Of a stretch of DNA of 64,000 nucleotides, positions 35,232 through 46,735 are shown piece after piece. The first letter of the stretch is position 1. Each line of letters opens with the position of its first letter. The stretch comes from Centrapalus pauciflorus (lineage: Eukaryota > Streptophyta > Magnoliopsida > Asterales > Asteraceae). The translations under genes were made by a program, and so were the position numbers. The notes beneath the pieces are model-generated. The model had not been told where the DNA came from. It searched no databases and saw only the letters and a program-made list of their open reading frames with translations. The stretch lies in contig JAANYP010007621.1 in the NCBI GenBank assembly GCA_020465985.1, positions 190,130-254,129 of the forward strand. The letters run 5' to 3'.

Positions 35232-35315
35232 GGTGGAGGTGTGAGATTTGCTCACCACCCTTAAGGTGTCTAACAAAAGATGTGCTAACCACTAACATTA
35301 GTCGTTCAAAAAAAC
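35232..35315 (+). mobile_element. SINE copy B, 3' part
   Basis: Continues the SINE after the hAT element: GGTGGAGGTGTGAGATTTGC, then AACCACTAACATTAG and a GTTCAAAAAAA tail, collinear with copy A at 8250-8329. Confidence 0.8.
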
Positions 35316-35586
35316 TTAACTCAACTAGCTTGTATGGTTATTTTTATACAACCGCTTATTTGATGCTAATACCATTATAATTATTTTTTTTTTTAGTTTT
35401 TAACACTTTTCCAACCTTTTATTTGGCCCATCTAAATTTAAATTCTTGGCTACGCCACTACATACGATTTTTCACAAAAATCATAAATAAAAATTCAATT
35501 CATTCAAATTTCATTTCGCGTCTCTTAGTTTCATCTTATTAAATGATCGTATAAGATTCCAATAACTTATTATATTTTCCTGAGAT
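35316..35586. other. Intergenic, no gene seen
   Basis: AT-rich single-copy-like sequence with no ORF, repeat or recognisable element end. Confidence 0.5.
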
Positions 35587-35915
35587 CACTACAAGAAATG
35601 TGTCATTTAATGACACACGTTTTTAGTGACACAAAAGAAGTGTCACTATATCATACTTTTAGTCACTTATGAAAAAGAGTAAGTATAAAGCAATCTTTTG
35701 CCCACACTTTTGTTAAGTAATGACACAAAAAATATGTCACAAAAATACTTGAGGCATATGCCAACATACATTTTCAGTCACTATATATCTATATCCACTC
35801 CACTTTTACTCACATTTTTTGTTGTGTAGATAAGAATTTTTAACACCTATAATGTCACTTTTTTGACTTCTAATGACACTTTCTAGTGTCACTAAATGAC
35901 ATTTTGTTTGTTGTG
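35587..35915. mobile_element. CACTA-type MITE
   Basis: The ends are CACTACAAGAAATG and, inverted, CACAACAAACAAAATG. The 3-bp duplication GAT flanks both sides (35584-35586 and 35916-35918). The interior repeats GTGTCACTA/AGTGACAC motifs in both orientations. 329 bp, non-coding. Confidence 0.8.
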
Positions 35916-35977
35916 GATAAAGGCTACGAAAGTTAAAACTACAATACGAACATACATACATACATATACATATATAT

Positions 35978-36363
35978 GAGATCCATGGAGTACTATATTA
36001 GATTTCATGTTCATTACGATAAAATGTTAAATTTCATAAACATGTTCAAAATTGCTTTATAATTGACTTATTCATATAATTTACATGTTCATTAAGACAA
36101 TATTTAATTTCATGTAAAAGTGCGCAATATACACATGTTAATGCGTATTGCACATTTGAACATGTGTATATTGTTATTTTGCATTAAATGAAGCCATTTT
36201 ATCATAATTAACATGTAAACGATATGAACTAGTCAATAATAATGCACATTTGAACATATGTATATTGTAGTTGTGCATTAAATTTAACATTTTATCGTAA
36301 TGAACATGTACATTCAAGATGGTACTCCAATACTCTAATCAAAGATGGTACTTCATAGATCTT
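35978..36363. repeat. Foldback element with ~60-bp arms
   Basis: The left arm (GATCCATGGAGTACTATATT, later CATGTTCATTACGATAAAAT) pairs with an inverted right arm near 36280-36363. The end TCTTGAAC meets a (CA)n tract. Confidence 0.6.
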
Positions 36364-36365
36364 GA

Positions 36366-36400
<35 letters not shown>

Positions 36401-36423
36401 GACACACACACACACATATTATA

Positions 36424-36790
36424 TGTTCAAGTGAGTATCACCTATTACGCAGCGCACCAGAAGGTACCACTCGTAAATTTTTTTTTTTAATTTTCTTTCA
36501 TAAGCATGTTTTAATTAACATTATAAAGATGATATATAAATTTCACGCACATTCACACATTCTAAGTGCCCAAACTCATGCATCATATATAGGTATGTTC
36601 ACGTATATGCAAATTGATGTAAGTGTATATTCACATCATTTTTTTGGAGTTAGGAGATGTGAATGTATGTGAAATTTACATATGATTTTCATAATGTTAA
36701 TTAAAAATTGTTCATGAAAAAAGTTTAATTTTTTTTTTTAAAGTGAAACCTTTTAGTGCGCTGCATAATAGGTGGATATTTTCTCGAACC
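36424..36790. repeat. Near-palindromic foldback next to a CA/TA microsatellite
   Basis: The left arm from GTTCAAGTGAGTATCACCTA pairs with the inverted right arm ending GATATTTTCTCGAACC. Shared inner blocks are CACCTATTACGCAGCGCAC and CACATTCACA. The CA/TA tract at 36367-36420 borders it. The ends carry GTTC or GGTTC like the elements at 41581-63547. Confidence 0.7.
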
Positions 36791-37151
36791 ATATTCTATA
36801 TATGCTTTAAATTGCCGAAACATATCTTACTACAAATTAACACAGAATCACAACGGCCCCAAAATGTTGAAGAAAAGCAAAGCAATTAAACAAGCCTCCA
36901 ATTAAGCTTTGCCAAACTAACCCTAATTAGGTGTATAACCTTTTATAACCATCACACTCATGGTTTCATTATTACTTGCTTTCTTCATAACTTTATAACC
37001 CAAAAACCATATCTTAGCAATGAAGTTTTTTATACATTTTCCATAAGATACTAAATGGGTCCCAAATTTAATGATTGACATGTAAGATCTTTAGGAGCTT
37101 TGCATGACGAATTCTTGTCGATCACTACAACAAATATAATTATATTATTAA
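36791..37151. other. Intergenic, no gene seen
   Basis: AT-rich sequence. A CACTACAACAAATATA start at 37122 looks like a CACTA-MITE end, but its partner was not found. Confidence 0.4.
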
Positions 37152-37524
37152 GAGGGTGTTTGGATTTGCGTTTGAAAAAGTGCTGTAGCGTTTTGGAAAC
37201 TAATAATCAGATAATAGCTGTAACAAAAAGTGCTGCAGGAAATGTAGTGTTTGGTTTAGCTTCTGCTGTTTGCTATCATAATTATCAAATAATCAGTTTT
37301 TAAAGTGTTTGGATTTGCGTTTTTACTTGTAAAATGATCAAATAATCACTTATGAAGCAAATAAGCTACAATTTTTAGCTTATGAAAAAGTGTGGTAAGA
37401 TTAACGCTAAACACAAATAATCACTTATTAACGTATGCAATCCAAACACTTTAAACTAATTATTTGCGTTATTGTAACGTAATAAGCTGATAATCTGGTT
37501 CATAACGTAAAACCAAACACCCTC
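37152..37524. mobile_element. PIF/Harbinger (Tourist-like) MITE
   Basis: Inverted ends GAGGGTGTTTGG and CCAAACACCCTC are flanked by TAA on both sides (37149-37151 and 37525-37527), matching the 3-bp TWA duplication of this superfamily. 373 bp. The reading frame across it is fortuitous. Confidence 0.85.
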
Positions 37525-37575
37525 TAATTATACTAAGTTAGAGACACATGTATTATATGAGTTGGTTTAAAAATA

Positions 37576-38389
37576 GGGTTACTATCGAAAAAACCATCCG
37601 AGCTTTTATGATTTTTTCGGTTTAGCCACTCAATTTTTTCGGTTTAATTATATTATTAATATCGTTAGTGATTACTATTTAATTTATAGAATTTATTTTT
37701 TTACGATCCTTTAAAACATTCAAACCCTAACAAAGAACACTAAAAATCATAATCAAATCAAATGGATTTCAACAGGTGAAAATTGAATAAACAAATACCA
37801 ATTTAAACATGACTTGATAGGAATCTTATTTGAAACTATAATCAGTTAACATAATTGTCAACAAACTTGATAAATACTACAAAACCTTAGAGAATCAAAT
37901 TAATTAGAAACCGTTTGGATTAATACAATGATAAACTGATGAAGTAGAAGAGGATGATAATGAAGAAGCAAAAGAGATCAATGAAGCATCGTTGGTGATA
38001 AAAACAATATGATGATAAAAAGAGAGAGAAACAGTTTTCTTGAAATTAATGTTTATTTTAATCATTTGATGTTATGAGCAATATAATAATAATAATTACA
38101 AAAATCCGAACATCAATTAAATTAGAGATTAGATCACGAAAAACTAATAGAATGATTAAAGAAAAAGAATTATGAATGTTCGAATTATTTTTTTGATAAT
38201 AACTCTAATTCATAACAACAATTGACCGGTCAAACAGGAAAAATGAATGGTTAAACCAATAAATTTGAAAGTATATTGATTAAACTAATTGAAAATAAAA
38301 AGTGTAGTGATTTGATCGGTTGGGAAAAAATTGAATGGTTAAACCGAAAAAATCATAAAAATTCGGATTATTTTTCCGATAATAACCCC
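37576..38389. mobile_element. Non-autonomous TIR element, Mutator-like or hAT-like
   Basis: Inverted repeats of ~65 bp (left GGGTTACTATCGAAAAAACC; right, inverted, GGGGTTATTATCGGAAAAAT, both continuing to CGGTTTA) are flanked by TAAAAATA (37568-37575 and 38390-38397). The long G-starting repeat favours Mutator-like, but the visible duplication is 8 bp, so the superfamily is open. 814 bp, no coding sequence. Confidence 0.8.
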
Positions 38390-38497
38390 TAAAAATATAT
38401 TTAAAAAACAAATAAACAATATTCAGAAAGATATAAAAAATATTTATAAGAAATTAGAGTATATTAAATTTTACGTAATTATTTATTAGATTAATAA

Positions 38498-40480
38498 CAG
38501 GCCCGGTTTATAAGGACGGCAAAGTGGGTCATGACACAGTATCCAACATTTCTATAGGGCTCTCCCAAAAATTACCTATGTGTATATATATCTACTGGTA
38601 TATATGCGATTTTGGATCCTTGTCATTCTATGATTGGTAGTTTGTTTATATAAAATTGGTAATCCAAGATGGTTAAATTCTTTGAATCATAGTTAAAAGT
38701 ATTGTTTTTGAAGATATTTTTTAACATACTAGATGACAACATTAATTCAAGCTTATTTAATTTTCTTTTGTTAGTCGCATGTTATCTTTTTCTTCAACAT
38801 TCAAGAAGTTGGTTATTACCCTTTGTGTCATGTAACTTACCTTGCACTTTTTTATTTTTAATATTTCTATTTGTTTGATTAATTATGGAATTTAAAGTGA
38901 GAAAACATAATTCGGGACATGAAAAGAGTAACATGAAAAAAATTATTTATATACACATGTTTAAAATTTTAGGGTAAATTACAAATTTCATCCCTGTGCT
39001 TATACAAAAATTATGGATATCGTCATTTTCATGATAAAATTACAATTATAGTTTTGGTCCCTAATTAAATACTTTTATTTTATTTCACTTTATTAATGGT
39101 TTTTTATTCTTTTATTATTTATTTAATATATTATTATTATTACTATTAAAATTTAAGTGAAGTAATAAATTATTTAATATGTCGTATTTTTATTATTTAT
39201 TTGGTATTATTATTACTACTATTATTATTCTTACATATTAATATTAAATATATATTGGACTGTTTATATATTTATATTTTTTAAGTGTTTCTAATTTATT
39301 ACTTTTCATTTCTAAAAAATATAACTATTCATACATTTAATTTATTTATCTTTTGTCTCTACTATATATTACTTCATATAAATACTTATAAATTTAATCA
39401 TTTTTATCCTAACTTATGCATTTTGATTTAAATATTTTATATTTACATCAACATTATATGTTCAATGAAATTTTAACTTAACGAAATATATAATTTGACG
39501 TATTCCCTATTCTAATTTATTTATTTCATAAAGTTAATATTCATATAAATTACAAATGTTTAATGTATTAAATTATTAAGCATAACAAAAATTACTTACG
39601 AATTTATAACAAAATTTAATTAATTAATATAATTTATACATATAATATGTCAAATTTTTATATTTTGTTAAGTTTAACTACCTTTAAACATCTGCAATTT
39701 ATATACATATAAAATTTTTAGTTTCAAAAAGCTATATATTTCATTAAAACGTTATATATATGTATATATATACATATACATACATACATACATACATACA
39801 TACATGTATGCATTCTAAAATAAATCAAAATATATCCACTTAACAAAATAAATAAATTAAAAATAAGTAAGTATTTTTATGAGTAATATATAATATTAAA
39901 AAAGATAAATAAATTATATATATAAATAATTATAACTTTTAAAAAAGAAAAGTAATAATTTTTTTTGGATATAAATGTATATATAGTTGAATAAATATTT
40001 GAACTTAATTGTAATATTAATAATAATACAACTTATTAATAAACAAATCCGTATATGTAAAAGTTACTCTAATTAAATTGTTGTAATAATTAATAAAAAG
40101 ATATATCAAATAAATAAAATATAATAGTAAAACAAAACATATTAAAAAATAATACTTTAAATATCAAATAAATAATAATAGGGTAAAAATAACTAAAGTA
40201 ATATAAAAAAGAAAGTAATTAGTTAGTTAGTGACCAAAAGTGAAACAAAGTTAAAAGGACAAAATGATCATTTTTAAAAAAATGATTGGTCAAAGGACAA
40301 AAGCGTAACAAAATGACAAGCATATATACTGAAATTGTAATTTCGACGTGAAAATGATCATAACCATTATTTATATATAACCACATGGACGAAAATTTTA
40401 ATTTACCCAAAATTTTATATTTAAATGGCATCTTGTATAATTATGGCACGGGGTCTCTAAAAATATACCAGACGGCCTTG
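38498..40480. mobile_element. Non-autonomous hAT element split by a Mutator-like element
   Basis: The ends CAGGCCCGG and, inverted, CAAGGCCGTC are flanked by the 8-bp duplication ATTAATAA (38490-38497 and 40481-40488). Subtracting the nested element leaves about 540 bp without a transposase. Confidence 0.75.
38972..40408. mobile_element. Mutator-like MITE nested in the hAT element
   Basis: Imperfect ~85-bp inverted repeats begin GGGTAAATTA, share CATTTTCA and AAATTACAATT blocks, and are flanked by the 9-bp duplication AAAATTTTA (38963-38971 and 40409-40417), the Mutator length. 1437 bp, very AT-rich interior with a short CATA microsatellite at ~39776-39805, no transposase. Confidence 0.88.
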
Positions 40481-40488
40481 ATTAATAA

Positions 40489-41558
40489 GATTAGAGTTGA
40501 ATAAAATAAATTTTATTTGATTTAAATTTAAAATACACTTAAAAATCAAGGTAAATGGCATATATATGATAACAGGAGGTGCCGACACATGACGAATATA
40601 AGGAGGTTCTAACACATGACTATTTCTTTGTTTCTTTATTAGTATTTGTTATGATAAATACATATATAGATAAATTATAGATATTGATATACGTATGTAT
40701 GTATTTCTTCTCATTTAGAAAAACATAAAATTCTATGAAGTTATTCATGATAATATAAAGGGTATACATGACAAAAAACAATCATGTTTTTTAATTCTTA
40801 CCGGTTAGTTTCCTACTATCATATTATTTAATTATTATCGTCCTTATGCTCCTATTATTTTATGGAAATCATGAAAATGATTAAATATAATTAACCATGT
40901 TGATCACGTTATAAAATTATATCATATATTTATTATTTAATCATTTTGGTTAAGGACGCTTTTTCCTACTAAACCTCATAATAATGATATGTTTAATAAC
41001 CAATTATATCAGGTTTTAAAATTTTATTTAAATATCTTGAATATATAACATAAAAACTATGGAGGGTTTAGTGTAGAAAAATGTTGGTAATATAAAATCA
41101 ATTTGCAAATCATCACTCAAATTTACATATTCTAGCTCTCTTAGAAAGCATACGTTTCAGAACAAACCGTTCTTATGATGTGTACAATCTCACATAGTTC
41201 TAAGATGTGATTCTATGTGATTATATTCAAGTAGTTTTGTATTTTTAATTAAAACATGATTATCAAAAAAGTTTAAAAGATATCTTTAATGGTGGTACAT
41301 TCTGTTCACTGTGAAACTAGTTGTTCTCGTTTAAGCTTATATATAAAGGAAATATGAGAAGAAATTAATTCCGACAAAAAATTTAGGTTCTCATCATTTA
41401 ATATTATTATTTTGATGGAGCTCAAGATCATTTTGTCTTTGATTCAATCCTTACTGGTAATCATGAAATAACATGTTGATTCAAAATATATGTTTTTGTT
41501 TGATTAAATATTTTCTCAAATTTCTCATCAATATTTCATTTCTCATTTGATCCAATTT
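40489..41558. other. AT-rich intergenic DNA, nothing recognised
   Basis: No ORF, terminal repeat or tandem array could be supported. Confidence 0.5.
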
Positions 41559-41580
41559 ATATATATATATATATATATAT
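41559..41580. repeat. (TA)n tract
   Basis: Left-hand TA tract bordering the family-A element that follows. Confidence 0.9.
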
Positions 41581-41995
41581 GAGTCAGGTTCAAAAAAGTA
41601 CCTCACGAAATCAAGTGCACCCGAAGGTACCAACCTTAAAAAACTTTTTTTTATTTTTTTTTCTCATAAACATGTTTAATTTAATGTTATACACATGATA
41701 TATGAATTTCACATACATTAACATTTTTCTATGTCCTTAAAAATTATGTGAATGCTCAATGCATATTTATGTGAATGGTGGTCATCCATGTGAATGGTCA
41801 TTTCACACCATGTGAATGGTGTGAATGACCATTCACATGATCTTTTTTTATCATTCACAATATTTATGATGTTGCTTCTTTGGAAAAAAAAGTCTTATAA
41901 TGTTGTCTTATACATGTCTATTCAAAAAAAATATATGTAAATGATCATTCACATTAGAGTACGCTGGAATCTTATAGGTACGCTGATGAACCTGA

Positions 41996-41998
<3 letters not shown>
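41581..41998 (+). mobile_element. (TA)n-flanked element, family A, copy 1
   Basis: The ends are GAGTCAGGTTCAAAAAAGTA and TGATGAACCTGATTC, giving a short inverted repeat around TCAGGTTCA. The interior carries ACCCGAAGGTACC near the left and palindromic GTGTGAATGACCATTCACAT blocks in the middle. (TA)n tracts border both ends. About 415 bp, non-coding. Plus orientation is defined by the AAGTACC end first. Confidence 0.8.

Positions 41999-42045
<47 letters not shown>
41999..42045. repeat. (TA)n tract
   Basis: TA tract between two elements. Confidence 0.95.
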
Positions 42046-42047
<2 letters not shown>

Positions 42048-43197
42048 ATCATTGCAGAACCTAAATTTAGTGTAAAACTGTATAACCAATATCGTCTATA
42101 GATTAGATTAATCTAGTGGTCTTGATTAAAAGAATCAAGTTTGGAATTAGTGAAAAAATTGGTATTAGTGATATTTTAATATAGTCAAGGGTAAAAAAGG
42201 AAAAGATCGAAAATAGCAAAAAGAATTGACATTAGCAAAATAAATATCCTATTTCTTTAAACTAAAATATAATTAATATGATTAATTTTTTAATCAAAAA
42301 AAATTATGCCATGAAAACGAGAATTTTATACTCTTTAAATCGAGACCGGCATGATATCTTTTTTCGAAAAAATTTTACGTGTTTGTTTTTCGGGAAAAAA
42401 ATTTTTTTACCCAGACCACGATGCAATATAGCATGTCGAGATCATTCAATGTTGAAGTAACAGTTTCTATCATATATTTAACGTCGAAGTATACTATATA
42501 ACATATATGCAATACTGCATATACATTCAATATTAAAAGAGTCAAAATAATGGTCAAAATTAGTAGTCAAACTTGATGAACTACCCTTAATTTAACGAGT
42601 CCGGTCATGATATATTTTTTTTTTAAAAAAAATTTACGTGTTTATTTTTGGTATTAAAAAAAATTTCTCAGACGACTATTCAACATATCATATCGATACC
42701 AATTGATAATAATAGATCTAGGTGAATCACAACATTAACACACAAATCTCTTTTATTGAATGGTTGAATTTGCTCTCAATACGAAATACAAAGATGAAAA
42801 TGACAAACTCTTAGAAAATTCCTATAGAATTTTCCTAATTATACTAACGTAATATCTAACTATCATCTAATTACATGATTGACCCTAGACTTCTATACTT
42901 ACAATTATAATTGTTTTCATCTCTATATATTTGTTCCTAACACATTCAATGTCGAATTACAGTTTATATCACATATTCAACATCGAAGTAATATTATATA
43001 TCGTATATGCAACACTGCATGTACATCCAATATTAAAATAGTCGAAATAATGGTCAAAGTTAGTTGTCAAACTTGGTGGCTACCTTTAATTTAATTGTAA
43101 TTGCATATTTATCATCTTATCCCTAGTGTTATATTATAATCCTATGGTGTAGATTGGTTCTATAGTTCTGCACTAAATTAAGGTTCTGCAATGATTC
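42046..43197 (+). mobile_element. (TA)n-flanked element, family G, copy 1
   Basis: Starts GGATCATTGCAGAACCTAAA and ends, inverted, with the same GATCATTGCAGAACCTTAAT block, a ~25-bp inverted repeat with TTTAGTG inside. The second copy is at 54591-55871. It holds about two units of the AACGAGA..CCAGACCACGATGCAATAT repeat that is expanded in the second copy, and is interrupted by a solo LTR at 42704-42942. Confidence 0.8.
42704..42942 (-). mobile_element. Copia-type solo LTR
   Basis: The minus strand starts TGTTAGGAAC, contains TATATAGAG and ends CTATTATTATCA. The 239-bp TG...CA unit is absent from the homologous element at 54591. No clean 5-bp duplication is seen. Confidence 0.55.
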
Positions 43198-43291
43198 TAG
43201 CCCTATCTGTGTGTGATCACATGAAAAACTAAATATATTTTAAAAAATGTGAGAATTACGACGAATCCAAATTCGATATTTCGTTTCTGTA

Positions 43292-43323
<32 letters not shown>

Positions 43324-43784
43324 AAATAAAAGTAATTAATCATTCCATGATTTTCTCACTTACCAATTTTCTCACTTACCAAACTACACACTCTCTCTAG
43401 AGATTCACGACATCGCTGTGCGGTTTACAATACCACGTACCGATTATTCACACCATTGTTGTGGTTCACCGTATCACCGGTACGCGATACCTTTATGATT
43501 CACGACACCACCGACGATTCACAATCAATACAAGGCTATGATTCACGACAACGATGATACACAGTTAATATAAAATGTGGTTCACGACTAATGGTTTAGA
43601 CAATTCTACAATCATGGTTCATAATAAAACATTGAATCAAATTTGTTTGTGATTCTTCTTCCATTGAATTAAGAGAAAAACGAGAAATAAAAGGAGAACT
43701 GTAAACCTTCTTTATTAATAAATTTTCAAGGGTTTTTAATTTAATTTAAATTAATTAAAAATGGAGGACATATGAGATAATTAA
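43198..43784. other. Spacer with short degenerate repeats
   Basis: A (GT)n(TA)n tract lies at 43290-43322. Irregular repeats of GATTCACGAC and GGTTCAC occur at 43400-43640. No coding sequence. Confidence 0.5.
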
Positions 43785-44831
43785 GGTTCCCCTGCGTACC
43801 AAGAAAAATCTCACGTATCCAACGTACCCCATATAGGTTAAGGGTATTTTCGTAATTATAGCGACCATTCACATTACTTAATTGATCATTCATGACACTT
43901 ATTTGATCATTCATAAGAATTATTTAACTATTTATATTTATTCACTTAGTTGATCATTCACAACACTTATTTGATCATTCACAACACTTATTTGACCATT
44001 CACATTACTTAATTGATCATTCACATTACTTATTTGATCATTCACAACACTTATTTGATTATTTATAACACTTATTTGATCATTCACAAGAATTATTTAA
44101 CTATTTATAATTCTTTTACACTTATTTGATCATTCACAACACTTATTTGATCATTCACAACACTTATTTGACCATTCACAATTTTTAAACACTTATTTAA
44201 TCATTCACAATACTTATTTGACCATTCAGATTACTTAATTGATCATTCAAATTACTTAATTGATCATTCACAACATTTATTTGATCATTCACATTAATTA
44301 TTTGAGCATTCACAGTATTTATTTCATCATTCACATTAATCATTTGACTATCTTCACTTCTTCTAAACTTATTTGATCATTCACAACACTTATTTGATCA
44401 TTCACAATAAATATTTGACCATTCACACTTCTTCTACACTTATTATGAATGGTCAAATAATTCATGTGAATGATCATATAAGTGTTCTGAATGATAAAAT
44501 AAATGTTGTGAATGGTCAAATAATTCTTGTGAATAATCAAATAAATGTTATGTGAATGGTCAAATAATTTTTGTGAATGATCAGATATTTGTTGTGAATG
44601 ATCAAATAAGTGTAGAAGAATTGTGAATGATCAAATAAGTGTTGTGAATGATCGAATAAGTGTAGATTAGTGTGAATGGTCAAATAATTCATGTAAATAA
44701 TCAAATAAGTGTTGTGAATGATCAAATAATTACTGTGAATGGTCAAATAATTCTTGTGAGTGATCAAATAAGTGTTGTAAATGATCAAAAAGTGTAATAA
44801 AATTGTGAATGGTCAAATAAGTGTTGTGAAT

Positions 44832-46570
44832 TGTAACATCCGGAATCTAGCAGCAGGTACGTGTAATTTATTTATTGGCTTTAAGAGTCGCCTTAATGAG
44901 TTGGTAAATTTTGATTGATAAATTGCACGTGAGTCAGTAAAGTAGATTGCTATTATGTGTAATTTATATCGGTTGAGATAATAACCGGTCTAGTAGTAAT
45001 TGAGAATTTGGGGTTGTTTTAATGAGTTAATTGACATTCTAAACCCAAGTTGTTAATTTGAGATTAATTGGGTTAACGGGTGTTTACCTAGTGATTAATG
45101 AGTACCGTACCCGTTTTAATTGAGTTCGGGACCGGGAACGTATATATATCTCGAGTAATAGCTTATCTCTTCATTTCATTTCAAACTCAAGTGCATATGT
45201 GTGTGTGTGTGTGTGTACTTAGCTGGAACCAGAAAGGAAGCCAAAGGAGGGATCTCAGCAACTAAAATTGAGGAATCATCACCACCATCACCTCTTCAAG
45301 TTGTAACTCAAATCCAAGAACGAAAATCAGATTAAGGTTAGTGATTCGTACCGACTGAGTTGAATTATCATGTTAAGTAGTTAACATGTCTTGGGATTGG
45401 ATTATAACCCCTGAAATGCGTAAAAACGGGATTAAAAGCGATTCCCGTAGTGTATGAAAAACAGAGCATGAACTGCTCTGTTCGTCGCCGCACCGCGGCC
45501 GCGCTCCCCTGGTCGCGCCCGCGATCAGGGTAAGGCGGTTAAGGGTGGTCGCTGGTAGTGGAACGCGACCGAGATGTTAATCGCGGATCGGTCAAGCACG
45601 GGCGTGCTCGGATGAGCCCGGCCGCGATAGGAAGGGCAGCGCGGGGTCATCGCGCCCGCGATGACCGGCTGCGACGAGTAGCCCGCGACCACGATCACGG
45701 CCGCGCTCCTGGCCGCGCTCGTGGGACTTGGCTTGTTGATTCTTATTGAGTTAGTGAGTATAGTAGTATAGTCGTTACGAGTTCAGTAGTTAGTCGTTAC
45801 AGTATAGTTGTGTTTATTGTTGCCAGGATTTCGTAGCTAAGCCTGGGACTTGTAGAGACTGTCGTTGATAGCGGGACTGTAGTCGTGCTTCAGGTGAGTT
45901 ACTTACTTGTTGTTTATTATCCGGGTCCGATGTGGATCCTTTTATACGTTGACATTTGTTAGCACAGAGCAGAGTTCGTGGATCACGCGTATAGTCGTTG
46001 ATACGCAGAGTAGAGAGGCCTGTTGGGTCATTCCCAACTCAGTGGACCTGACAACCCACTACTTTGTGGAGTGGGCTATGCAGGCTGTGCCGGGTCGCTC
46101 CCGATGAGGCGTCGGGCCGTTGATGCCGGCCGCATGTAGAGTTGTTTACCAGTTGTTACGTTGTGCTAACTATTTTATAAACTGTTTTAAAGTTGTTTAT
46201 AGTAACTCACCAGCTTTCCGCTGACTGTTGTTTTAACCGTGGATCTCAGGTACGAGGACTGAGGCTAGGGATACTGCGGGCAGTAGCCGAGACCCGCCAC
46301 GTGGACAGTAGTTAGTGACTACTTTTGTAAGTAGTCTTGTTATTTTGCGGTTTGGCTTATGAGCCAATGACTTTTGGATGACTGTAACCTATACTTACGT
46401 TGTGGTTGACCGACATTACCGACGGGGGTTGGTTCCCGTCCCGTGTTGCTTTATGCTTGATGATAATGCTGGTAGTAATTAGCTGTTTAACCCTTGATGA
46501 TGTTGTCTATGATTGGATGACGTGGACTATGAGTCCCATGTGGCATTAGACGTAAAAGTAGGGTGTTACA
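44832..46570 (+). mobile_element. 5' LTR of the 44832-53112 element
   Basis: Starts TGTAACATCCGG and ends GGGTGTTACA. A TATATATATC box lies near 45140. A 9-bp stem (AACAGAGCA/TGCTCTGTT, 45460-45482) precedes a CpG-rich cluster at 45485-45730. Confidence 0.95.
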
Positions 46571-46573
46571 GCT

Positions 46574-46585
46574 TGGTATCAGAGC
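46574..46585 (+). other. Primer-binding site, initiator Met-tRNA
   Basis: TGGTATCAGAGC lies three bases after the LTR end. Confidence 0.95.
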
Positions 46586-46735
46586 ATTAGTTTAAGGTTT
46601 AAGTATCATTAGTGATGCTTAGGCTTAAACCAGTGTCTAGATCCTTGGGCTTGATCTCTGATGAGTAGGTCTAAGAAATTGTAGAATCATATTATTGTCG
46701 TTATAGTAATGTTGTTTACATTATGCAGAGATTCT

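Noticed and set aside
35198..35380. A 60-residue ORF across 35198-35380
   Set aside because: It spans the hAT end and SINE tail; the boundaries are transposon junctions.
46709..46735. ATG at 46709 as the gag-pol start
   Set aside because: The related element at 27001 aligns in context with the ATG at 46736; the extra nine residues look like leader.
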